A stretch of DNA of 64,000 nt, from contig OW568863.1 of the NCBI GenBank assembly GCA_938743325.2, forward strand, positions 124,001-188,000, written 5' to 3'. Shown here in pieces: positions 8,753-17,579 of the stretch. How positions within the stretch are numbered: position 1 is the first letter of the stretch; each line of letters starts with the position of its first letter. The notes beneath the pieces were generated by a model. That model saw nothing but the letters and a program-made list of their open reading frames with translations. It searched no databases and had not been told where the DNA came from. The position numbers and the translations under genes were made by a program. The DNA comes from Pycnococcus provasolii (taxonomy: Eukaryota > Chlorophyta > Pseudoscourfieldiophyceae > Pseudoscourfieldiales > Pycnococcaceae).

Positions 8753-10438
8753 ATGACGGCTGCTGACGCTCCTCGGTCCGATGGTGGTGATGATGGTCAT
8801 GATGGGAACCACTCCTCCTCCTCATCCTCCTCTGACAGTAAAGATGTCAAAGTCAGCATTATCCCAGAGTCGTCGTCAGCAGAAGCAATGTCAGCGTTCA
8901 GCCAGCCTCGGAGGATGCCGCTTCGCGTCGCCGTCATTGGCGCGGGACCGTCGGGAATCGTCGCGCTAAAAGAACTCAAAGAAATGGGATTCTCCACAGT
9001 GCTGTTCGATGCCGCCGAACGCATCGGAGGTGCATTTGCGACAGCGTACGAGGGCGCACAACTCACGACGTCAAGCTCGCTGACGGCGTTCGGAGACTTT
9101 CCACCAAAGGTCGCGAAACCAACCATGTGGACGTGTGAAGAATATGTCGAGTACTTGAACGACTACATCGACCACTTCAGGCTGCGAAGGTGCATAGAGC
9201 TGAAAAGCCGCGTCGTTTCCTACAAGAAATCTGAGAATGAGGCGTTGTGGGAACTTGTCGTGTGCAAGGAAAACACCAACACGTCAACGTCGTACTTCGA
9301 TCGAGTCGTCATTGCCACAGGCTCAAACCAAAATCCGAACATCCCACAGGACCTTCTCGACAAGGCACGCCAAGGAGATTTTACAGGTGACATCGTCCAC
9401 AGCTCCTCCATCTCTTCCATGCGCAGTCTTGCGCGCGGTCGTCGTGTCTTGATTGTTGGACTGGGAGAAACCGGGTCTGACTTGGCACTGCAAGTAGCAG
9501 AAGGACTTGCAACTGGCGAAGTTCCTTTTGTGGGCATTTCGTCACGCAAGGGACCAGGTCACACGATACCTCGCCTGCTTGGTGATGTGCCAGCAGATCT
9601 CATGACGAGTCGCGCATTTCACCAGATACCAGATCCCAACACTGCCAAGTCCATGTGGCGTGAGCTGTATGAGCGAGGTGTTCCCATGATAAAGGCGGCT
9701 GGTATGGATGCGACGTGGATGGAGTTCAATTTGGAGAATGGAAACTTTCCTTGCTGTCGTTTTGGTGTGAAAAATTCTGCTTGGCTCGATGCGCTGGATG
9801 CGGGTGCTGCGACGTTTGGTGGAATTGAGAAAATTGATGGCGATGTCGTGACGTTCGACGATGGCGCTGTGGCGCGCGTGGATTTGATTGTGGCTGCGAC
9901 TGGATTCAAGCCCTTTGATGACGCCGGTGTTCGCAACGTGCGCGCGGAGTTGTGGCGTGGCGTTTTGCGTGCCGCCGCCGCCGACGACATGTCGTTGGCG
10001 TACGTCGGGTTCGCGCGTGCAGCCTTTGGCGGCGTGCCACCCGTGGCGGAGCTTCAGGCGCGGTGGCTCGCGAGCCTGTGGGCTGGCGAGGTGGATCCGC
10101 CGACGCGTGAGCAGATGGAGGAGGAGGTGCAGCGCGCGCAGCGGGAGGCTGGGCTGCGGTATCCGCTCGACGCCTCTCGCATCACCACCCTGGTGGAGTA
10201 CAGGCAGGCGCTCGACGTGTGGGGCGCTTCGTTGGGCGCCCTGCCGCCGCTTGGATGGACTACCGCGCTGCGCCGCCCGCAGCTGTGGCGAGCGTTGTGG
10301 TTTGGCCCGCTGTGCGCGGCGCAGTACCGCTGCGGCGACGCCGCGGTGGCTGCTCACCTCGAGAGGCAAAAACTCCATCCGTTCATCACTGCGCCGGTGC
10401 GTGCGTGGCTGTATTGGAGGGTGATCAGGAAAACATAG
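8753..10438 (+). CDS. Flavin-containing monooxygenase-like (FMO/BVMO superfamily) oxidoreductase
   Basis: A 561-residue single-exon protein. The ATG at 8753 is used; the frame extends only to a TTG two codons earlier. After an acidic, Ser-rich, low-complexity N-terminus (about 1-55) comes VAVIGAGPSGIVALKEL, the FAD-binding GxGxxG. Then GDFTGDIVHSSS corresponds to the FMO fingerprint FxGxxxHxxx. A second Rossmann motif, VLIVGLGETGSD, serves NADPH. VDLIVAATGFKPF matches the ATG-F motif. These enzymes oxygenate soft nucleophiles or ketones with NADPH and O2; the substrate cannot be named. There is no evident transit peptide, so a cytosolic location is likely. The C-terminal third (from about 400) is less typical and Trp/Arg-rich. 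Confidence 0.85.
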   Translation: MTAADAPRSDGGDDGHDGNHSSSSSSSDSKDVKVSIIPESSSAEAMSAFSQPRRMPLRVAVIGAGPSGIVALKELKEMGFSTVLFDAAERIGGAFATAYEGAQLTTSSSLTAFGDFPPKVAKPTMWTCEEYVEYLNDYIDHFRLRRCIELKSRVVSYKKSENEALWELVVCKENTNTSTSYFDRVVIATGSNQNPNIPQDLLDKARQGDFTGDIVHSSSISSMRSLARGRRVLIVGLGETGSDLALQVAEGLATGEVPFVGISSRKGPGHTIPRLLGDVPADLMTSRAFHQIPDPNTAKSMWRELYERGVPMIKAAGMDATWMEFNLENGNFPCCRFGVKNSAWLDALDAGAATFGGIEKIDGDVVTFDDGAVARVDLIVAATGFKPFDDAGVRNVRAELWRGVLRAAAADDMSLAYVGFARAAFGGVPPVAELQARWLASLWAGEVDPPTREQMEEEVQRAQREAGLRYPLDASRITTLVEYRQALDVWGASLGALPPLGWTTALRRPQLWRALWFGPLCAAQYRCGDAAVAAHLERQKLHPFITAPVRAWLYWRVIRKT

Positions 10439-10608
10439 TCTAGTAATAGCGGCGTCTGTGACACAGCCGTTTTGAACTTTTTCCCGTTTTGCAGCCACGA
10501 TTTCCGAATTCGGGTTTAACATGATGATTATAATTACTTGTTTTGCATTCTTTCTCTCTCTCTCACTCACTCTCACTCACTCTCTCTCACTCTCACTCTC
10601 TCTCATTT

Positions 10609-13600
10609 TTACTTTTTTCTGCGCGTATTTAGCGTCTTGGATTTTGGCAAACCAGGAGGCGCACTCTTCTTCTCCTCATCTCCACCAAACCACGAACCTG
10701 TCCGATCTAATCGCTTCTTCTGGTCCGCGGCGACCTCCGGACTCTGTCCCGGGCTGCCAGGTGGTGTACGCCACCCTTCCTTGGGATTCGCAGGAATGCT
10801 CGGTGATCTGCCCCCTGCGGCAGCCTTGCCGCCCGCGCTCGACGGTCTGCCAAAGTCCACGGAGACAGAAGTGCCGGCTCCCAATTGAGCGGAACTCGGA
10901 CGGGCACCAAATGGACCCGCCGAAGGTGCTGAAGCACGACCACCACCGCCTCCCACGGCTCCTCCCAAGGCGGAGCTTGACCGAGTAGCACCACCTGGTC
11001 GTCCTCCCGGACCCATGCCATCGTCGCGCTCCACCTTCGCAGAACTTGGCCTATCAGCCATGGCGGCAATTGCAGCAACGCCCTCCACTCCCGTCATGCC
11101 AGTCACGTCGCCTTCTTCTGGCATGGTTGGCAGCGGGCTAGGTGTTCGTGTAGCACGTGGAGGTGTAGACGGTCCTGACGATGCTGTCGTCGTCGCACTC
11201 GTCGGCCGGTCTGAGGATGCACTTTGCGGATGGTCGTTCGCAGAAGCCGTCGCCGTCGCCGCCGCCCCAATTGCCCGATCCGCCTCCACGCTGAAGCTCC
11301 CTCTCCTAGGGCCCATGCCCTCATCCATCTCGTCCTTGTCCTCGACAACCAAATTAGATTCAGAAGCCTCGTCTGAGAGGCGTGGCTTATCAGGCTGGAG
11401 AGACGACGGCGCGGGGGCTTCCACCGCGTCCACGACGAGAGGCGGCGGTGCTTCGCTGCTGCTCCCACCTCCGTGCCTATCTTTCAATGTGGGGCTCTCC
11501 ACCATGCCAAGGCCAGCCATCTTCGATGGACTCGGCAGCCCGCCCGTCTCATCGTGCTCGTCGCCATAAGCATCTTGAATCACCTGGTCCTCAAACACCT
11601 TTGCAAGAGCCTCCGTGTCCGTGCCGGTTGCCTCAATCTTAGGATCCGCCGCGGCGGCGACAGCCGCCTTTTTCTTCGCGTCCTCCTTCACCTTGATCGC
11701 AGCAGGAGGCGATGGGCTACTCCTCTTATCGTCACTGAACGCTGATTCCTCTTCTTCCTCAGACTGCTTTTTCTTCCTTGGTGTCTCCACAGGCACAGCC
11801 GCCGCCTCGACGTCGTCACCGGATGGCCTATTACTAGACGATGGATCTTCGCCCGACATGAGTGGCCGCTCAACGAGCGGTGGGCTCGGCTTGCGCTTCC
11901 TCTCGATGTCAGCTCGCCTGTCCTCCTTGCGTCGCGTAGCGACGTAGGCAACACACGCTACGATAATGCCCATGCCAACCATAACCGCCCCAGCTAGGTA
12001 GCCAGGCTCGTCAGCCGCGGCTGAAAAGAAGTCCTTCGAACTGCTCGAAGTGTTCGACGGTGGTGGTGGAGGAGGAGGCGGGCTCAGCGGCGGCGTGGGT
12101 GGATTCGGCAGCGCCGGCGGCGGCGGCGGCGGACTTGGAAGCGGCGGGGGTGGCAATGGCAGCGGAGGTGGTGACTGGCTGGGCGGCGGTGGTGGGCTGG
12201 GCGGACTCGGCGGCAGTGGTGGGCTGGGCGGCTTCGGCGGCGGCGGCGGCGGCTTCGGTGGCGGACTCGGAGGTGGAGGTAGCGGCTGCGGTGGTGGAGG
12301 AGGCAGCGATGGCGGTAAAGTCGGCGGACTTGGAGGAGGATTTGGCGGACTTGGCGGTGGCGGCGGCGGGTTGGCTGGTGATGGCGGCGGCGGCGGTGTA
12401 GGTGGCGGCGGGCTGTGCGGGAACAAAATATCTTTGTCGAGCACCACCATGGGTGCCAACGCACCATTCGACCGATCCTCCGATATCGAAGAGACGTAAA
12501 TGTCGTACTTCCTCCCAAGGTTCAACGAGCCGATGTCAATCTCGCCGACGTACCAGCCCATCGTTGGGTCGTACACGGTGTCAACTGCTCTCCGCCTCGC
12601 CCCACCAAGCAGACGGCGCCTGGCGGACATCACATGCGGAGTTCGAGGCGGGTATGGCGGCGGAGATGGTGGTGGTGGTGGCGGCGGCGGGCTCTGCACA
12701 ACCTTCGTGTCGGTTGTAAGAGAGCTAGCCTTGGCCGTAATTTTGAATTCGCCACGAGCTGCGCAGAGGCAGCGACACCCAGCCTTCAGATTCCCATCCT
12801 TCAGCAACACGCGACGCTGAGGCGGCAAAATACCATCTCTGTCATACTCCGCAAGTCGACGACGCGCAGCTGAAATGAACGGTGCTGGCGGCACACAGTC
12901 CCCAGTATTCTGATGGAGCCTGCGAGCAGACGTTTCGAACGGTTTGAAGCACGGCGGCCAGGGACTTGGCGGCGGATTCGGCGGCGGCGACGGAGGAGGA
13001 GGAGGAGGTGACGGAGGAGGAGGAGGAGGCGGCGGCGGCGGCGGCGGACTTGGTGGCGGCGGAGGAGGAGGCGGAGGAGGAGGTGGAGGTGGTGGACTTG
13101 GTTTGTTTGGTGGCGGCGGCGGACTTGGCGGCGGCGGCGGTGGTGGCGGAGGCGGTGGGCTCGGCGGCGGCGGCGGAGGAGGAGGTGGTGGTGGTGGACT
13201 CGGCGGTGGTGGTGTGGGGCAGATGCACGTCGGACCGGCAGAGAACGTGGGGAAGAAGGGTGGGCTCTGCGGCGGGCTGGGAGGGGGCGGCGGGCTCGGC
13301 GGCGGCGGGTTTGGAGATGAAGGCGGGCTCGGCGGCGGCGGGTTCGGCGGCGGTAGATTGGGAGGGCTCGGCGGCGGTGCGGGTGGGCACGGCGGCGGCG
13401 GTGTCGGTGGTGGTGAGCACTCACAGCCGGATCGCGTGGTGGGCAGCCCACCGGGCAGCGCTGGCGTCGTCTGCAGGAGACTTCGTCCCTGGCCGACGCC
13501 CCAGACGTTGCCCGGCTGTGGCGGCGGTGGACATGCCACTTCCATTTCTCCTCCAAACTTGAAGCACCGCGGCACGGGTGGCGGTAAGTTCGGGGGTGGT

Positions 13601-14277
13601 GAGGGCGGGTTCGGCGGAGAAGGCGGAGAAGGCGGAGGTAGTGGAGGAGGAGGACTTCTGATGGGCGCCGGCGGCGGTGGAGGGCACTCGCACCACTGGT
13701 AGAGTCGCCGGCGCGTCAGAATGACTGGATGTTGTCGAAGCAGAAGCTTTCGGTGCGTGGTCACGTTGCCAGCCGTGGGAGGTGGCACGGCTGCCGCGCC
13801 GCAGCCGCTGGCTTCGTAGTCGAAAAGAAGTTTACGCCTCGTCGCGAGCGGCTGCATAGGCGGCGGCAGCGGCGGCGACGGCGGAGGACTCGGCGGCGGC
13901 GGCGGATTGAACGGAGCCGGCGGCGGCCGCGGAGGAGTACTCGGCGGCGGCGGCGGAACGTTCAGGCAGAAGTCGCCGCTAATCAACTCGGCGGGGTCCG
14001 GGAAGACGCCGTTCGTGCTGCTGTCGACCTCCGGCACGATGGCGAACGTGCTCGCCCCTGGCCTGTCGAGGAACACCTGCAGCGAGATGGAGTTGGACTT
14101 CGCATTTCTCCTGGTTCTCACCGCCTTGACCTCTGGCGCCTGTGAGAGCGGCGGAGGTGGAGGCACGTGCAGGCCGTAGAATGCGAGGTCTGGAGCACTG
14201 GTCGTTGTCGTTTGCGCGTTGGCGCACGAAGCCAGTAGAAGTGTTGACGGTAGAAGAAGCCATATTGAAGAGGCCAT
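10609..14277 (-). CDS. Large Hyp-rich (pherophorin/extensin-like) type I membrane glycoprotein
   Basis: A 1222-residue single-exon protein. MASSIWLLLPSTLLLASC is a signal peptide. The ectodomain (to about 755) alternates SPPPPP blocks, likely hydroxyproline arabinosylated as in volvocine pherophorins and extensins, with short Cys-containing globular pieces. These include SNSISLQVFLDRPGASTF and, after the longest Pro block, GSLNLGRKYDIYVSSI. Dibasic RR-L sites recur (TRRKLL, ARRLH, ARRRLL). One transmembrane helix (AGAVMVGMGIIVACVAYV, about 760-780) is followed by TRRKEDRR and a 440-residue acidic, Ser/Pro-rich cytoplasmic tail with repeated RPSSA motifs, likely a phosphorylation platform. The overall plan resembles the gene at 31833-37951. 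Ligand and function are unknown; a wall-membrane linker role is inference. Confidence 0.85.
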   Translation of the reverse strand: MASSIWLLLPSTLLLASCANAQTTTTSAPDLAFYGLHVPPPPPLSQAPEVKAVRTRRNAKSNSISLQVFLDRPGASTFAIVPEVDSSTNGVFPDPAELISGDFCLNVPPPPPSTPPRPPPAPFNPPPPPSPPPSPPLPPPMQPLATRRKLLFDYEASGCGAAAVPPPTAGNVTTHRKLLLRQHPVILTRRRLYQWCECPPPPPAPIRSPPPPLPPPSPPSPPNPPSPPPNLPPPVPRCFKFGGEMEVACPPPPQPGNVWGVGQGRSLLQTTPALPGGLPTTRSGCECSPPPTPPPPCPPAPPPSPPNLPPPNPPPPSPPSSPNPPPPSPPPPPSPPQSPPFFPTFSAGPTCICPTPPPPSPPPPPPPPPPPPSPPPPPPPPPPPSPPPPPNKPSPPPPPPPPPPPPPPPSPPPPPPPPPPPPSPPPPPPSPPPNPPPSPWPPCFKPFETSARRLHQNTGDCVPPAPFISAARRRLAEYDRDGILPPQRRVLLKDGNLKAGCRCLCAARGEFKITAKASSLTTDTKVVQSPPPPPPPPSPPPYPPRTPHVMSARRRLLGGARRRAVDTVYDPTMGWYVGEIDIGSLNLGRKYDIYVSSISEDRSNGALAPMVVLDKDILFPHSPPPPTPPPPPSPANPPPPPPSPPNPPPSPPTLPPSLPPPPPQPLPPPPSPPPKPPPPPPKPPSPPLPPSPPSPPPPPSQSPPPLPLPPPPLPSPPPPPPALPNPPTPPLSPPPPPPPPSNTSSSSKDFFSAAADEPGYLAGAVMVGMGIIVACVAYVATRRKEDRRADIERKRKPSPPLVERPLMSGEDPSSSNRPSGDDVEAAAVPVETPRKKKQSEEEEESAFSDDKRSSPSPPAAIKVKEDAKKKAAVAAAADPKIEATGTDTEALAKVFEDQVIQDAYGDEHDETGGLPSPSKMAGLGMVESPTLKDRHGGGSSSEAPPPLVVDAVEAPAPSSLQPDKPRLSDEASESNLVVEDKDEMDEGMGPRRGSFSVEADRAIGAAATATASANDHPQSASSDRPTSATTTASSGPSTPPRATRTPSPLPTMPEEGDVTGMTGVEGVAAIAAMADRPSSAKVERDDGMGPGGRPGGATRSSSALGGAVGGGGGRASAPSAGPFGARPSSAQLGAGTSVSVDFGRPSSAGGKAAAGGRSPSIPANPKEGWRTPPGSPGQSPEVAADQKKRLDRTGSWFGGDEEKKSAPPGLPKSKTLNTRRKK

Positions 14278-15521
14278 GTTTCCAGGTGAGAGGAGCTGTC
14301 AAGAAGGAGTTGTAGGCCAGGAGGCGTCCTACAAAGGCTTACAAAGGCGTGCGCAAGTTGCCCGTACTGTACCGTAATGGCGGAGGCGAGTACCTAGAGT
14401 AAGGTGAGGTGAGGTGTCAACAAGTTCGTTCGTTTTCACCGTCCGTCTCAGGGACTAGGGTAGGCCGGTAGGGTGGGGTGGTTTGACTAAGCGAGGAAAC
14501 GACAAGAACGACAAGAAAGGTACGACAGGGCGAAGTTCGAAACGTCATCATCGATGCCCTTGCATGACCTTACTGGCTGACTGGAGACGAAAGGCGAGGA
14601 CCCTGGTGCCTGGTCAGTCAACGCCTCAGGACTCTGCATCATGTGGTCAGTCCTGTGAGCAAGTCAACAACGAACGCCCATTCTTTCTCGCCCGTTCTTC
14701 GTTCGCAACTCGCAGGGTGGCCTTTTGTACATCCGTCTCTGGTTTGCGCCCTCGTTCCGCTGCCTCCATGGCCTCATACTACGTAGTCTATATTGGCAGA
14801 ATGGTAGGAAGGCCTTCCTAGTGGCTTTTGCCGACTTGCGCGTCGACGTGAGTTTTGGCCTTGGCCGTAGAGGCGTAGGGCAAGAGAGAGGTGAGCAAGT
14901 AGAATTCCCTTCTTCAGTCGGCGATTTTGGTCCGACTTTCACAGAAAACTAAGCTAAGAACCTGTTGCCTCAACGGATAGAAGGTGCGATGCGGCCAAGG
15001 CGTCCCTTGACCGGAGAGTCCTCCGGCTAACCTGCGAGATGGAGGACTGGAGACCTGGTGTCATCTGCCCTTGTTATCGTCTGGGGCCCACCGCAGACCA
15101 CTATCGCAGCTCAGCCTAATCCCTGTGTGTGGACGTCTCGCATCTGGCAAGCAATCCTCGAGAGGCCCCACTCCCCCTCCTAAACAAGACGTCTGGCATC
15201 TGGAGGTGGATGTCAATGCATCTTTGCCTCATCCTGATTGATAAAAGCGGTTTGCTTTTTCGCCTTTTGATGCCGGGTGGAGCCCTGAGAACCGCTAGTT
15301 TCCCACATCTGACGCGGAGGCTGAGGGGAGCTGAGGCTGACGGCGGAGGGCGGAGGGGAGCGGCATATCGCAGGAAGAAGGGACCGTGTGGGAGAGAGAG
15401 AGAGAAAGAGAACGAGAAAGCACACGGGGACGCGCCCTCGGCACCCACAGCCTCTCTCTCCTCCTGACCTTGCTCTCTCGCTGCTCGAGCCAACCGCCAT
15501 CAGTAGTACGCTATCCGCACG
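14278..15521. other. Intergenic region, 1.2 kb
   Basis: This is the shared upstream of the divergent Hyp-rich and pyruvate kinase genes. I see no convincing gene: the short open frames have no recognisable domains. A purine tract of GA repeats (about 15390-15420) lies 100 bp before the pyruvate kinase start. Confidence 0.5.
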
Positions 15522-17370
15522 ATGGTGGGCATGAAGCGAAACGACTCCGTGAACGCGCTCGGCATGCACAAGGAAACAAGCAACGGCAAGTTGACTACGG
15601 GCATTGACAGGTAAGCTTTTGTATGTTTGTGAGCTCTAGAAGCCTTAGGGGGAAAAAAACAACAACAACCACCGCATCGAGTGGTTTGGCGGCCGATGGT
15701 TCACCCTATTCACCTCTATGTTCACGATCATCTGACGCCTCCATCAACTCACACACGACACGCATACAAACATTCACAGCCGCGCCATCGAGTCTGTGCT
15801 TGAGGTCACCGATGACACAGGCAGCCGCCCCAAGACGGGCATCGTGTGCACGCTCGGCCCGTCCGTTGCCAGCGTCGAGAAGATCGAGAAGCTACTGACG
15901 GCGGGTATGACTATCGCGCGCTTCAACTTCAGCCACGGAACGCTCGACTACCACCAGGGCCTCCTCGACATGCTGCGCAAGGCGTGCGAGAATACCGGAA
16001 AGATGTGCGCAGTCGCGCTCGACACCAAGGGACCGGAGATCCGAACGGGCAAACTTGAGAACGGCGAGCCGGTGCTCCTCACCGAGGGGGCGCACATCTC
16101 AATCACCACCGACTACACCTTCGTCGGAAACACGAAGAAGATCGCGCTCTCGTACCCCACGCTTGCCAACGAGGTGGAGGCTGGCTCGCGCATCCTCATG
16201 GCTGATGGAACCATCTGCCTGCGAGTGCTCGAGGTGTACCCTGACAAGGGCGAGGTGGACTGCGTATGTGAGAACAGCGCCAAGCTCGGCGAGACGAAGA
16301 ACTGCAACCTGCCAGGCATCGACGTCAACCTGCCCATCCTCACCGAGAAGGACCAGACGGCGCTCACGGAGTGGGCAGTGAAGAACAAGATCGACATGAT
16401 CTTCGCCTCGTTCGTGCAGTCCGTGAAGGATATCGATGACATCAAGGAGGTGCTCGGCCCTGATGGCCGCGACATCAAGATTGTCGCCAAGATTGAGTCG
16501 CAGAGCGGCATACGCCGCTACCAGCAGATTGTCGATGCGTCGGACGGAATCATGGTTGCTCGCGGAGACCTCGGCATGGAGATCCCGATGGAGACAATCT
16601 TCCTCGCGCAGAAGAAGATGATCAAGGCGGCAAATGCCGCGGCGAAGCCCGTCATCACCGCAACGCAGATGCTCGAGTCGATGGTCAACAACCCGCGCCC
16701 CACGCGTGCCGAGGTGACAGACGTCGCAAACGCCGTGCTCGACGGCACAGACTGCGTGATGCTCAGCGGAGAGACGGCCGGAGGCAAGTTCCCCATCGAG
16801 GCTGTCACGATCATGGCTGGCGTCTGCAAGGAGGCGGAGACGCTGCTGAACCCGTATACCACGTACCAGGAGATGATGGAGCTCTCGCCCGTTCCGATGG
16901 ACACGCGTGAGGCGCTCGCGTCGTCCGCGGTGCGATGCGCGACGAAGGTTGGCGCGAAGCTCATCATCAGCCTCGCCGCAAGCGGAGCCACCGCGCGCCT
17001 GATTGCGAAGTACCGACCCGACGTGCCCATCATCGTCGCTGTGGTGCCCAAGTCAACTGGCATGCGCGACCTCATCGGCTTCGAGAGCCGCGCATCTTCC
17101 ATGCGCGTGGCGCGACAGGCACTTATGACGCGTGGCACGATCCCGCTGGTGTCGCAGGTCACAAGCGAGGAGGTGAAGGAAGAGCAGAGGCTCTCAACGG
17201 ATAGCGCTGTGGACGCCGTGATCAAAGAGGCTTGCAACCATGCCCTCGACACCGGGCTCATCACTCCCGAGGACAACGTCATTTGCCTGCACAGTATTGG
17301 TGAGCAAGATTTCAGCCTGCCCGTGCTCAAGGTAATCCCGGCGGCATGGGCGACTAACACAAAAGCATAA
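15522..17370 (+). CDS. PK: Pyruvate kinase, two exons
   Basis: The CDS joins 15522..15610 and 15780..17370, with a 169-bp intron (GTAAGC...CACAG), encoding 559 residues. It converts phosphoenolpyruvate and ADP to pyruvate and ATP. Exon 1 gives MVGMKRNDSVNALGMHKETS, which reads through the junction GID-SRAIESVLEVTDD into TGIVCTLGPSVASVEKI. Signature parts are FNFSHGTLDYH, ALDTKGPEIRTG, KIESQSG, the active-site block MVARGDLGMEIP, ITATQMLESMVNNPRPTRAE and VMLSGETAGGKFP. The C-terminal effector domain is present (SAVRCATKVGAKLIISLAASG). With no transit peptide it is probably the cytosolic isoform. Length is typical. The splice is supported by frame and by continuity of the family sequence. Confidence 0.95.
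15611..15779 (+). other. Intron of the pyruvate kinase gene
   Basis: GTAAGC donor and CACAG acceptor. Splicing completes an AGC codon and links the start exon at 15522 to the conserved kinase body, which otherwise has no ATG near its N-terminus. Confidence 0.85.
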
Positions 17371-17579
17371 ATAGTTTTTTATTTGGATATTGAGAGGTTA
17401 TACGTTTTGACTTTACATTTCATAAACAAAAATCAGTAAAATACCAAATGAATTGTTTTTTGTGAAAGAACTCGTGTTTGTTGTGCAAAAAAGGGTTAGG
17501 GTAGCTGGTAGGGCATAATAGGGGAAAGGAGAAAGGGTGCACAAGTTGAACATTCAAAAAAATTGCAACTTTACTCTCT

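Noticed and set aside
12050-13702. Plus-strand Gly-rich frames
   Set aside because: They are the antisense of the poly-Pro ectodomain (GGN opposite CCN) and not separate Gly-rich proteins.
14483-14952. Small frames upstream of pyruvate kinase
   Set aside because: No domain, signal peptide or splice partner; composition like the surrounding intergenic DNA.
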